Source of the DNA: Chitinophagaceae bacterium
Lineage (GTDB): Bacteria; Bacteroidota; Bacteroidia; Chitinophagales; Chitinophagaceae
Reading direction: 5' to 3'
Length of the DNA stretch: 64,000 nt
Assembly: GCA_016719015.1 (NCBI GenBank)
Contig: JADKAZ010000004.1
Coordinates: forward strand, 124,001 to 188,000
Of this stretch, positions 27,995 through 36,775 are shown one piece after another. How positions within the stretch are numbered: the first letter of the stretch is position 1; every line of letters begins with the position of its first letter. The position numbers and the translations under genes are program-made. The notes under the pieces were generated by a model. The model had not been told where the DNA came from, made no database searches, and was given only the letters and a program-made list of their open reading frames with translations.

Positions 27995-29320
27995 ATGAAA
28001 AAAATATTTTTAGTCTTGATCTCGGTGGGCACTATGTTCTGTGCACAAGCACAGCCCAATGTACGTCCGGCGGCAGTACAAAAAGCACCGATCGTTATTA
28101 AGAATGCTACGATACATACAGGCGACGGAGCAGTAATAGAAAATGGAATTATTGTAATTGAGAATGGAAAGATCACCGCTGTAGGTAAAGATGTTAAAAT
28201 ACCTGCAGGTGCAGAAGTGACCGATGCAGGTGGTAAGCAGGTGTATCCTGGGCTGGTGCTGCCAACCAGTAACCTTGGCCTTATTGAAATAAGTGCTGTA
28301 AAGGCTTCGAATGACACGAAGGAAATTGGTGACCTGAATCCTAATATCCGTTCTATTGTTGCCTATAATACAGATTCAAAAGTCATCAATACCCTTCGTT
28401 CCAATGGTATACTGGCTGCTAACATAATACCGCAGGGAGATTTCCTGGCTGGTTCATCTTCCATTGTTCAGTTAGATGCGTGGAACTGGCAAGATGCGGC
28501 CATACAAACTGATGGGGGAATGCATTTATATATGCCAACCTTAATGCCAAGGCCAAGTTTTGGTCGTGGTGGCTTCGCAGGACCTAACGCTGGTGTACAA
28601 ACTGACCCGGTAAAAGAAGGATTGGAGAAAATAGAAAAATTGAAATCTTTTTTCAAAGAAGCAAAAGCATACCTGGGCTCTACTGGCAATACTGAAACCA
28701 ACCTTAAGTTTGAATCAGTAAAAAATCTGTTCAGCAAAAAACAAAAATTATATGTTCATGCTAACACGGTAAAGCAAATGCTGGTGGCACTGGATTTTGT
28801 AAAAGAGTTTGGATTTGAAATGGTAATTGTTGGTGCAAGTGAAGGATGGCAAATTGCCAATTTATTAAAACAGAATAATGTATCCGTAATATTGGATCAA
28901 TTGCACAGATTACCAACCGGCGAGGATGATGATGTGGATCAGCCCTATAAAACTGCGGCGGCTTTGCAAAAGGCAGGGGTGGTATTTGCTTTATCCGATG
29001 ATGATTCACAAAATCGGGGACGTAACCTGGCATTTAATGCAGGTACAGCCGCTGCTTATGGACTCACCAAAGAAGAGGCATTGGCTGCAATTACTTCAAG
29101 TGCCGCCAAGATTATGGGTGTATCTGACAAGATTGGAAGTATAGCAGTAGGAAAGGATGCTAATATTATCATCAGCTCTGGTGATATATTGGATATGAGA
29201 ACAAATAATGTTACGGATGCTTTTATACAAGGCCGTAAAATAAACTTAGATGATAAGCAGAAGCAATTGAACGAACGTTACGAGGAGAAGTATAACATTA
29301 AGCAGAAGAAGGGGTTCTAA
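27995..29320 (+). CDS. Secreted amidohydrolase-family protein lacking metal ligands
   Basis: 441 residues. Signal peptide KKIFLVLISVGTMFCAQAQP, then a single amidohydrolase-superfamily fold with the usual KNATIHTGDGAVIENGIIVI opening and GSIAVGKDANIIIS closing strands. At the place of the HxH motif it reads YPGLVLPTSNLGL, so the metal ligands are missing. It is probably co-transcribed with the 1,061-residue relative and may act with it as a non-catalytic partner (inference). A strong terminator follows at 29339. Confidence 0.87.
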   Translation: MKKIFLVLISVGTMFCAQAQPNVRPAAVQKAPIVIKNATIHTGDGAVIENGIIVIENGKITAVGKDVKIPAGAEVTDAGGKQVYPGLVLPTSNLGLIEISAVKASNDTKEIGDLNPNIRSIVAYNTDSKVINTLRSNGILAANIIPQGDFLAGSSSIVQLDAWNWQDAAIQTDGGMHLYMPTLMPRPSFGRGGFAGPNAGVQTDPVKEGLEKIEKLKSFFKEAKAYLGSTGNTETNLKFESVKNLFSKKQKLYVHANTVKQMLVALDFVKEFGFEMVIVGASEGWQIANLLKQNNVSVILDQLHRLPTGEDDDVDQPYKTAAALQKAGVVFALSDDDSQNRGRNLAFNAGTAAAYGLTKEEALAAITSSAAKIMGVSDKIGSIAVGKDANIIISSGDILDMRTNNVTDAFIQGRKINLDDKQKQLNERYEEKYNIKQKKGF

Positions 29321-29338
29321 AAAATATTTTAAAATATG

Positions 29339-29366
29339 AAATAGCAGGTGTTATCACCTGCTATTT
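29339..29366. terminator. Bidirectional terminator
   Basis: Perfect 12-bp stem AAATAGCAGGTG (29339-29350) with CACCTGCTATTT (29355-29366), 4-base loop and T-run after it. It serves the plus-strand amidohydrolase gene and the convergent ion channel gene. Confidence 0.9.
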
Positions 29367-29369
29367 TTT

Positions 29370-30242
29370 TTACTGTTTTTCAGGATGATCATGCGTATGG
29401 GCATCTACATCAATGGGCTCGCCGCAATGTGGACACTTGTGTGTTTTTATAATTTTATTTCTCCGAAATTCTTCCTGGAAACCCGCAGAAAGAATACCAG
29501 CAGGAATGGCAAAAAATGCAACACCAGTGAGCATGATTACACTTGCCATAGCTTTGCCTAGGTTGGTAAGGGGATACATATCACCATAACCAGTAGTTGT
29601 AAGAGTTACCACCGACCACCAGATTGTATGCGGGATACTTTTAAAAAGGCTAGTTTCTTCAGTTGGAGTAAGGTGCTCAGCAAAATACATAATGCAGGAT
29701 GCGATAATGATGAGGAATATGGCCAATACAAAACTCAACCCCAGTTCATTTTTACGCCTTTTAAACACATTGGCAATCATATGAGCGGATTCTGTGTAGG
29801 CCGTTAACCGGAAAAGTCTGAAAATCCGCAGTAGCCGTAGCATACGAAGTATTCTTAAGTCGAGCCCGATGACAGCATGTAAATAAGAAGGGATAATTGC
29901 AATTAGATCTATCAAAGCTCCCAGCGAAAACATATATCTCAGTCTTCCCCAGATATGATGTTTGTATTTTTCTTCATGGTTGCTGCTCCATACTCTTAAA
30001 ACATACTCGATGGTAAATATGATAACAGATACCCAATCGAAATAATAAAAGAAGCTCTTGAATTTAGCTTGTATAGGCCCTACGGTTTCTAATATTACGG
30101 CCACTACATTTAGTATGATCAATACAATGATAAAGACATTGATGACTTTGTCCCAGTGTTTATCACCTACTATTTCAGGGTGTAAGAGTCCGTGAACTTT
30201 CTTTTTGGTGGCATTATACATCAGCAGTGAAATTTTGGCCAT
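29370..30242 (-). CDS. Voltage-gated ion channel, potassium type
   Basis: 290 residues with six membrane segments. The S4 helix is a regular array of Arg (DLRILRMLRLLRIFRLFRLT, about 130-149) and the pore loop carries the potassium filter TTTGYGD (about 213-219). A cytoplasmic C-terminal tail has CPHCGEPIDVDAHTHDH, a CxxC plus His cluster that may bind metal. It should be a homotetrameric inner-membrane K+ channel. The family call is firm; gating behaviour is inferred. A hairpin covers the start codon region and a near -7 box TAACTTTA lies at 30263-30270. Confidence 0.93.
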   Translation of the reverse strand: MAKISLLMYNATKKKVHGLLHPEIVGDKHWDKVINVFIIVLIILNVVAVILETVGPIQAKFKSFFYYFDWVSVIIFTIEYVLRVWSSNHEEKYKHHIWGRLRYMFSLGALIDLIAIIPSYLHAVIGLDLRILRMLRLLRIFRLFRLTAYTESAHMIANVFKRRKNELGLSFVLAIFLIIIASCIMYFAEHLTPTEETSLFKSIPHTIWWSVVTLTTTGYGDMYPLTNLGKAMASVIMLTGVAFFAIPAGILSAGFQEEFRRNKIIKTHKCPHCGEPIDVDAHTHDHPEKQ

Positions 30243-30277
30243 CTGCTTTTATGCAGATTGGCTAAAGTTAATAAAAT

Positions 30278-30314
30278 AAAAATCCCCCCCGCTTTAACTG
30301 CGAGGGGGATTTTT
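30278..30314 (-). terminator. Terminator of the Thr-rich lipoprotein gene
   Basis: AAAAATCCCCC (30278-30288) and GGGGGATTTTT (30304-30314), 11-bp stem, followed by ATTTTATT on the minus strand. It lies 20 bases past the stop. Confidence 0.8.
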
Positions 30315-30333
30315 ATTGAAAAATTAAACAGAA

Positions 30334-30747
30334 TTATTGTCCAGTCAATTTTTTAGACAATTCCATAACTTCAGCTGCTTTTGCAGTCATATAATCTGCC
30401 AGTTTCTTAGCATCTTCAGGGTTAGCGGCTAATTTCTGAGTCGCAGCCGTTGCTTTTGCAGCAAGGTCCTGGCCCATTTTAGCTAAGTCAGCCATTTTAG
30501 TCATGTCTTTGCCTTCAACTGCTTTTTTGTAAGCAGCAATGTAATCTTCATAAGATTTTACATACGCTGTAACATCAGCATCGTTAAAAGTCGGAACTCC
30601 AGTACTCGCATCAGTTGTAGTTGCTTCAGTAGTAGTGGTAGTGGTAGTTGTTGTTGTAGTCTCTTCTGGTTTTGCTTCATCTTTCTTTTTGTCTTTGCAA
30701 GATGTCATAACTCCAACAAGAGCTAATACGGCGAACAATTTTTTCAT
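30334..30747 (-). CDS. Thr-rich linker lipoprotein, unknown function
   Basis: 137 residues. A lipoprotein signal peptide ends in VMTSC (Cys 17), followed by a Lys/Asp/Glu stretch and a run of eleven Thr (about residues 31-41) that acts as a flexible linker. The C-terminal 85 residues are helical and Ala/Lys rich (YVKSYEDYIAAYKKAVEGKD; LAAKATAATQKLA), like small periplasmic coiled-coil proteins. The Thr run comes from a mixed ACT/ACA/ACC codon tract, not a single repeated codon. No family recognised. A surface-anchored or periplasmic protein is likely. Confidence 0.8.
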   Translation of the reverse strand: MKKLFAVLALVGVMTSCKDKKKDEAKPEETTTTTTTTTTTEATTTDASTGVPTFNDADVTAYVKSYEDYIAAYKKAVEGKDMTKMADLAKMGQDLAAKATAATQKLAANPEDAKKLADYMTAKAAEVMELSKKLTGQ

Positions 30748-30851
30748 GTTTTTGGTTTTAGGTTTTAATTAAGGAGAGCAAACCTATAATTTATTTTCAA
30801 AAAAATAAGGGTTTTTACGAAAATGATTACGCACAACTCTTAAACAGGCTC

Positions 30852-30890
30852 AAAAAAAGGGGCATTTACAAAGTAAATACCCCTTTTTTT
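30852..30890. terminator. Terminator of secA
   Basis: AAAAAAAGGGG, then ATTTAC inverted as GTAAAT around AAA, then CCCCTTTTTTT: a 17-bp stem with one mismatch (C/A) between 30852 and 30890. The A and T tails allow it to work in both directions; it lies 19 bases past the secA stop. Confidence 0.9.
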
Positions 30891-30908
30891 ATTCATAATC
30901 CCTTTATC

Positions 30909-33900
30909 CTAAGCGTCTTTACCATGACACTGCTTGTATTTCTTGCCGCTACCACAGGGGCATGGGTCATTTCGCCCAATCTTCGGGCCTACTTTTACCG
31001 GCTCCTGTTTTACGGCCGTGTCAGCGCCACCTCCCGGTTCAAATTTATCTCTTTCGTTTGCTGCATAGTCCTGGCCGGCATTGTCCACCTCTTCTTTATT
31101 AGCAACCATCCGGCTCATATCCGTTTTTTGCTGGCGGCCTTCCTTTAATGGAGTGTTTTCCTGTTGAATAGGAATAGAGGAGTGGCACAGGAATGAAACA
31201 ATATCCTTATTTACATCATTGTTCATATTGCTGAACTGGTTGTATGCTTCCATTTTATAAATAACCAATGGATCTTTTTGTTCCAGGTATGCAGTTTGCA
31301 CACTTTGTTTCAGATCATCCATTGCCCGCAGGTGTTCTTTCCAGGCATCATCAATAACGGCCAGCGTAATGGTTTTTTCCAGGGAATTGGTCAACTCTGA
31401 TCCGCTTGTGCTAAGTGTTTTATCAAGATTGGTCAGCACATTAAGGCCTCGTTTGCCATCTGTAAAAGGAACGACTACGTTTTCTATATGGCTACCTTGT
31501 GTAAGTCTGATGTTTTTAAAAACAGGAATGGCCTGCTTTTGCAATTCTCCTTTGTGACTGTTGTAGCTATCAGTTGCTTCTATATATAAGCGGTCAATGA
31601 TTGAATTGATATCACCTCTCTTAAACTCTTCTTCCGCAATTTTTGTATCCAGGCCAAAGTTGACAATACAAGCCATTTTGAAACCTTCAAAATCTTCCTG
31701 TTCCCGGAATGAATCAATCAGGCTGCCGGCAACTGAAGAGAAAGATGTATCAATATCCAGGGCTAGTCTTTCGCCGAACAAGGCATGATTACGTTTTTCA
31801 TACACGGCATTCCGCTGCTTGTTCATCACATCATCATACTCCAGCAATCGCTTACGGATGCCAAAGTTGTTTTCTTCCACTTTCTTTTGTGCCCGTTGAA
31901 TACTGTTACTGATCATGCTGTGCTGAATCACATCGCCTTCTTTGTAACCCAGTTTATCCATCAGAGAAGCAATACGTTCGCTACCGAACATCCGCATCAA
32001 ATCATCTTCCAATGAAACATAGAATTGTGATGAACCAGGATCACCCTGGCGACCGGCACGGCCCCTCAACTGTCGGTCAACACGTCGGCTTTCATGTCTT
32101 TCTGTACCAATAATGGCAAGACCACCAGCATCTTTTACCCCTGGCCCAAGTTTGATATCCGTACCACGGCCTGCCATGTTGGTGGCTATAGTAACGGCCC
32201 CGGCTAATCCGGCTTCAGCAACTACCTGTGCTTCCCGGGCATGTTGTTTTGCATTCAGCACATTATGCGGAATTTTTTTCTGCTGCAGCATTCTTCCCAG
32301 CAATTCGCTTACTTCAACCGAAGTGGTTCCAACGAGACATGGACGACCTGCATTACGCAACGTTTCTATTTCATCAATAACGGCTTTATACTTTTCTCTT
32401 TTTGTTTTATATACCAGGTCCTGTTTGTCATTACGAATCATGGAGATATTAGTAGGAACATTCACAACGTCTAATTTGTAAATACTCCATAGCTCTGCTG
32501 CTTCCGTTTCGGCAGTACCTGTCATACCTGCCAGTTTGTGATACATACGGAAATAGTTCTGCAAAGTAATAGTGGCATAGGTTTGTGTGGCTGCCTCAAT
32601 CTTTACATTCTCTTTTGCTTCCAACGCCTGGTGTAAACCATCGCTATAGCGACGGCCTTCCATGATACGTCCTGTTTGTTCATCTACGATTTTAATAGCC
32701 CCCTCTATTATTACATACTCAATGTCTTTATCAAATAAAGTGTAGGCTTTTAATAATTGTTGTACAGTATGTATGCGGTCAGCTTTTTGTGCATAATCAT
32801 TGAGTATAGCTTCTTTCTGATGTAACTTTTCTTCCGCTGAAGCAGTATTTTTTTCTATTTCAGCTAATCTTACGCCTATATCAGGCAATATAAAAAATTC
32901 AGGGTCTTCACCAGAACGGGTTATGGTGGTAAGGCCTTTATCTGTTAAGTCAACTGAATTATTTTTTTCATCTATCTGGAATAAAAGCTCTTCATCCACG
33001 ATATGCATATGGCGTTGCTGGTCCTGCAGGTAATAGTTTTCTGCTTTCTGCATTTTTACTTTTATACCCGGCTCACTGAGGAATTTAATTACCGGTCCAT
33101 ATTTTGGTAAACCCCGGTGTGCCCTGAAGAGATATAATCCACCACCTTTAGGGTCATCATCGCCTTCAGCAATTCGTTTTTTTGCTTCATTCAAACAGTT
33201 ACGGACGATTTTTTCCTGCTCCTGCATTAACTGCTGAACCCTGGGTTTAAGAATATGAAATTGCTGGTCATCGCCTTTGGGTACAGGACCGGAAATAATC
33301 AATGGTGTTCTTGCATCATCAATCAGTACCGAATCCACCTCATCCACCATCGCATAGTGATGTTTGCGCTGCACCATTTCTTCCGGGGTATGCACCATGT
33401 TATCACGGAGATAGTCGAAACCAAATTCATTGTTGGTGCCATAAGTAATATCGGCGAGGTAAGCTTTTCTTCTTTCTTCGCTATTGGGTTGGTGCTTATC
33501 AATACAATCAACAGTAATGCCAAGCCACTCAAAAATTGTCCCATTCCATTCCTGGTCACGACGGGCCAGGTAGTCATTCACTGTTACTATATGCACACCT
33601 TCCCCGGGCAAAGCATTCAGGTAAGAAGGTAATGTAGATACCAGTGTTTTACCCTCACCGGTTGCCATCTCTGCTATTTTTCCCTGGTGCAGTACGGCTC
33701 CGCCTATCAGCTGCACATCATAATGCACCATGTTCCAGGTTACTTCTCCACCGGCAGCTGTCCAGGTGTTTTTGAAAATGGATTTTTCGCCATCAATAGT
33801 GATATACCCTTTTTTTATACTAAGGTCACGGTCTAGCTGTGTGGCGGTAGATACCAACTCTGTATTTTCTTTAAACCTTCTGGCGGTTTCTTTTACCACG

Positions 33901-34241
33901 GCAAATGCTTCCGGAAGAATTTTTTCCAAAATCACTTCAATTTCTTTATCTCTGTCTTTTTTAAGCTTATCTACTTCCTGGTAGATAGTATCCTTGCCCA
34001 TGAGGTCATTAAACGGAAGCTCTTCTGCAGAAGTATTTTTTGCAGCAATCTCAGCGTCAATTTCAGATAAGTGTTCTTTTATCCGCTGACGGAACTCCTG
34101 TGTTTTGTTACGGAGCTGATCGTTGCTGAGTGATTGATAAGAAGCAAAAAACTGGTTGATTTTACCTACATAAGGCTCAATCTTTTTTACATCTTTTTCT
34201 GATTTACTACCGCCAAAAATTTTTGAAATAAAACCAAGCAT
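30909..34241 (-). CDS. secA: Preprotein translocase ATPase SecA
   Basis: 1,110 residues, the long Bacteroidota form (E. coli SecA is 901). It drives Sec-dependent export through SecYEG. Walker A is in MATGEGKTLV (about 190-198), the DEAD-type box in MVDEVDSVLIDDART (about 297-311), and motif VI-like arginines in GRAGRQGDPGSSQF (about 725-738). The C-terminus ends in the zinc-binding SEC-C motif, CPCGSGKKYKQCH. Extra length sits in the insert after the first nucleotide-binding domain (about 330-480). It is monocistronic and flanked by a strong terminator. Confidence 0.97.
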   Translation of the reverse strand: MLGFISKIFGGSKSEKDVKKIEPYVGKINQFFASYQSLSNDQLRNKTQEFRQRIKEHLSEIDAEIAAKNTSAEELPFNDLMGKDTIYQEVDKLKKDRDKEIEVILEKILPEAFAVVKETARRFKENTELVSTATQLDRDLSIKKGYITIDGEKSIFKNTWTAAGGEVTWNMVHYDVQLIGGAVLHQGKIAEMATGEGKTLVSTLPSYLNALPGEGVHIVTVNDYLARRDQEWNGTIFEWLGITVDCIDKHQPNSEERRKAYLADITYGTNNEFGFDYLRDNMVHTPEEMVQRKHHYAMVDEVDSVLIDDARTPLIISGPVPKGDDQQFHILKPRVQQLMQEQEKIVRNCLNEAKKRIAEGDDDPKGGGLYLFRAHRGLPKYGPVIKFLSEPGIKVKMQKAENYYLQDQQRHMHIVDEELLFQIDEKNNSVDLTDKGLTTITRSGEDPEFFILPDIGVRLAEIEKNTASAEEKLHQKEAILNDYAQKADRIHTVQQLLKAYTLFDKDIEYVIIEGAIKIVDEQTGRIMEGRRYSDGLHQALEAKENVKIEAATQTYATITLQNYFRMYHKLAGMTGTAETEAAELWSIYKLDVVNVPTNISMIRNDKQDLVYKTKREKYKAVIDEIETLRNAGRPCLVGTTSVEVSELLGRMLQQKKIPHNVLNAKQHAREAQVVAEAGLAGAVTIATNMAGRGTDIKLGPGVKDAGGLAIIGTERHESRRVDRQLRGRAGRQGDPGSSQFYVSLEDDLMRMFGSERIASLMDKLGYKEGDVIQHSMISNSIQRAQKKVEENNFGIRKRLLEYDDVMNKQRNAVYEKRNHALFGERLALDIDTSFSSVAGSLIDSFREQEDFEGFKMACIVNFGLDTKIAEEEFKRGDINSIIDRLYIEATDSYNSHKGELQKQAIPVFKNIRLTQGSHIENVVVPFTDGKRGLNVLTNLDKTLSTSGSELTNSLEKTITLAVIDDAWKEHLRAMDDLKQSVQTAYLEQKDPLVIYKMEAYNQFSNMNNDVNKDIVSFLCHSSIPIQQENTPLKEGRQQKTDMSRMVANKEEVDNAGQDYAANERDKFEPGGGADTAVKQEPVKVGPKIGRNDPCPCGSGKKYKQCHGKDA

Positions 34242-34447
34242 AAAATGAGTGTTATTGGGTATTCTTTTATCCGGGAAAATAATGGATTTTCAAGATGTCA
34301 AAAAGGGTGCTACACCTGTTCTTAGGCCAATTTGACAGAACTTGCCCGAGTTTGTGAGGTTTGCCCTCATTTTATCGGGGTGGCAAAGATAATGTAATTG
34401 AACCAGCGGCTGTAGCATCTGAATAGTAACCTTTTGATGGGGTAAAC

Positions 34448-35092
34448 ATGAAAAAACAATTCTTATTGTTACCACTACTCAGCCTCGCTCTTGTGCCGGG
34501 TGCAGTCGGACAGGATTATATCATAACCTGGAATAATGATACAATTGCCTGCCAATTGCCCGGCGATGCTAAAAAAGCAGGATTAAAACCGGCCTGGAAG
34601 TACGAGGATGGATATGAGAGAATAGTTACTGTATCTGATAACGATTCGATACGGGTTATAAATGCCGGCGAAATAAAAGGGTATAGCCGGCAAAAGCATG
34701 GGAAAAGACTATTGTGTGACGGAGTTTTTGAAGCAAAGCAAATTTTGTTTTCAAACCAAAATAAACGGACAACCGTAGAAGGAAAAAATTCTGGAAATAA
34801 TCCCAATTGGGTTTTTTTAAGCAGAATAACAGAGGGGAAGTATGCCACTTTATATATGAAGTATGATACTGACGGCACCAGTTACTATTCTTCTTATTAT
34901 ATAGTAAGACACGGTATTGAGGCCGCCAACACCGTAATTCCCTTTTTTAATAAAAAGAAAATGATAGAGTTGCTGAGTGATAGTGATATTGCCAGCGAAA
35001 TGAAAAGATTTAAATACCGAAAGTCAAATAAAGGGTTTGCCGAAATAGTTAATGAATATAACCGGCTCAAAGAAGCCGCAGGGAAAAAATAA
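34448..35092 (+). CDS. Exported protein of unknown function
   Basis: 214 residues. A signal peptide (KKQFLLLPLLSLALVPGAVGQ) leads into a beta-rich region with DYIITWNNDTIACQLPGD, a pattern often seen at the start of uncharacterised secreted proteins in this phylum. The last 60 residues are Lys-rich and helical. Not recognised as a named family. It stands alone on the plus strand upstream of a lipoprotein gene. Confidence 0.7.
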   Translation: MKKQFLLLPLLSLALVPGAVGQDYIITWNNDTIACQLPGDAKKAGLKPAWKYEDGYERIVTVSDNDSIRVINAGEIKGYSRQKHGKRLLCDGVFEAKQILFSNQNKRTTVEGKNSGNNPNWVFLSRITEGKYATLYMKYDTDGTSYYSSYYIVRHGIEAANTVIPFFNKKKMIELLSDSDIASEMKRFKYRKSNKGFAEIVNEYNRLKEAAGKK

Positions 35093-35237
35093 GAACTACG
35101 AAATTTAAGTAAGTCTTAGCTTGATAGGTTGTCAAATCTATATTTGATTTCACGCAAAGCCGAAAAGAGAGTAAGAAGCAACGCATAAAAACATTGCGCC
35201 TTTTCATTTTAATTCTACTTTGGTATAATTTGCAGGC

Positions 35238-35948
35238 ATGTTCAGACAATTTTCAAGAAATCCTTATGTCATTGCGTTAATGTTTTCAATAATGGTATCG
35301 ATGATAAGCTGTAGTACTGCTGATAAAGAAAATATTGACAACGCTGATCCGGACAATATTTATTTTGATTATAAAGTAACAGCGGCAGAAGGGGATGATA
35401 ACCTTACCGTAATGCTGCAATACATGGATGGGGAAGGCGGTGATGCTTTTGCCGTTGAAGATCCTGGCCAGGTAATGCTGGATGGAGAACAAATAGCTGC
35501 CGACAGTACAAAAATGAGTGGCTTTTTTTATGAATTACATAAACCTATAGCCGCATTCGCCGGAAAACACAGTATAAGTTTTACTGACGTACATGGGAAA
35601 GAATACAAAGAGGAGTTTGATTTTAAACCCATTGTTTTGCTAACCCAAATGGCGGATACAGCAAAACGGGATGATCTCATTTTTGAATTTGCAGGCCTTG
35701 AGCCGGAAGATTTTGTAAGGGTGTTGCTCACAGACACTTCCTATATTAATGAAGGTATTAACGAGGTGTATAAAGTGCTAAACGGACGTCTCGCCATTAA
35801 AAAAACGGCCCTTGAAACCCTTGCCAATGGACCTGTGCAACTGGAGTTTATACGGGAATATGAAAGGCCGGTAAAAAATGGGACACAGGAAGGGGGGCGG
35901 TTGCTCATTACCTATAGCCTTAAACGGGATTTTTTTTTGAAGGATTAA
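35238..35948 (+). CDS. Lipoprotein of unknown function
   Basis: 236 residues. Signal peptide with lipobox MISC (Cys about 27) followed by acidic residues, so it should be a lipoprotein. The rest is beta-rich, with DGEQIAADSTKMSGFFYELHKP and a GKHSISFTDVHGKEY stretch resembling an Ig-like fold. No family recognised. TATAATTTG just before the start is close to, but not an exact, -7 box. Its stop codon overlaps that of the convergent gene by 4 bases. Confidence 0.72.
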   Translation: MFRQFSRNPYVIALMFSIMVSMISCSTADKENIDNADPDNIYFDYKVTAAEGDDNLTVMLQYMDGEGGDAFAVEDPGQVMLDGEQIAADSTKMSGFFYELHKPIAAFAGKHSISFTDVHGKEYKEEFDFKPIVLLTQMADTAKRDDLIFEFAGLEPEDFVRVLLTDTSYINEGINEVYKVLNGRLAIKKTALETLANGPVQLEFIREYERPVKNGTQEGGRLLITYSLKRDFFLKD

Positions 35949-36736
35949 TTTTTCAACGAATAATTAAACGAGAACTGGTAAATAGGCATGGAGTATTCGA
36001 TCTCTGGTTTCTTTTTGTATTTATAGTACAGCACTTTTATGTTTACCAGCTTGTTTATCTCTACGCCCCAGCCGATAGAATAGCCATGATAGATACCGTT
36101 AGTTTGTATATCTGGTAAAAACTCCCTGATCTGCGAGGGATTGGTATAGCAACCAATATACCGTAAGGCCAGCCAGAAAATGCCGACATTCTTTGCATCA
36201 TTACGTTCCCAGGCACCGGTTTGAAAATAAAGGCCGGTAACGCCGAAACTGTTAAGAAAATTTACCGGTTTGCCTGTAGCCGGGTTAGTTGTCAACCCTG
36301 TTTTTTGCCCGGTTAAAATTCTCTCGCCGAAATGATAAATAATACCGCTGCGGGTAAGCTTTGGGTTTTTACTAAAGAAAATAATACCATCTATGGAAAG
36401 ATTACCAAGGCCACTTAGGGGGTTAATAAAATTAGTGACTAACTGCTCGTTGCTGCGGTTGCTGATTTGGCTTTGCTGGTTTTGAAAGTTATTAGAAGAG
36501 ACACCACTGTAAATAGAAAGTGGTAACGCAAACTTGCCGGGCTCGCCAATATATAACCGGATAAACCGTGCAGATGCATTTACTTGCCCATTGTTTATAA
36601 TGTCTATAAAGCCGGAAGTGAGGATTTCCGGCTTTATTAAAGTTTTTATAGAATAATTATTAATATTCGAATCCACTTTTTGTGCCAAAACTTCTTTGAG
36701 TTGCACAGTAAATATCAATATCATTATAATACACAT
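35945..36736 (-). CDS. Exported, probable outer-membrane beta-barrel protein
   Basis: 263 residues. A short signal peptide (about 1-19, ending VLAQ) is followed by alternating hydrophobic/polar beta strands (ARFIRLYIGEPGKFALPLSIYSG; YHGYSIGWGVEINKLVNIKVLYY) and a C-terminus IYQFSFNYSLKN typical of barrel strands. It is not a recognised family. It lies 40 bases after the 313-residue exported gene and is probably co-transcribed with it; the pair is AT-rich relative to flanking housekeeping genes. Confidence 0.65.
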   Translation of the reverse strand: MCIIMILIFTVQLKEVLAQKVDSNINNYSIKTLIKPEILTSGFIDIINNGQVNASARFIRLYIGEPGKFALPLSIYSGVSSNNFQNQQSQISNRSNEQLVTNFINPLSGLGNLSIDGIIFFSKNPKLTRSGIIYHFGERILTGQKTGLTTNPATGKPVNFLNSFGVTGLYFQTGAWERNDAKNVGIFWLALRYIGCYTNPSQIREFLPDIQTNGIYHGYSIGWGVEINKLVNIKVLYYKYKKKPEIEYSMPIYQFSFNYSLKN

Positions 36737-36775
36737 CAAAATAGTAGGTATAGAGGAATTAATAATTTATAGATC

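Noticed and set aside
34290..34475. 61-codon minus-strand frame between secA and the next gene
   Set aside because: Overlaps the start of the plus-strand exported-protein gene; no family or promoter support.
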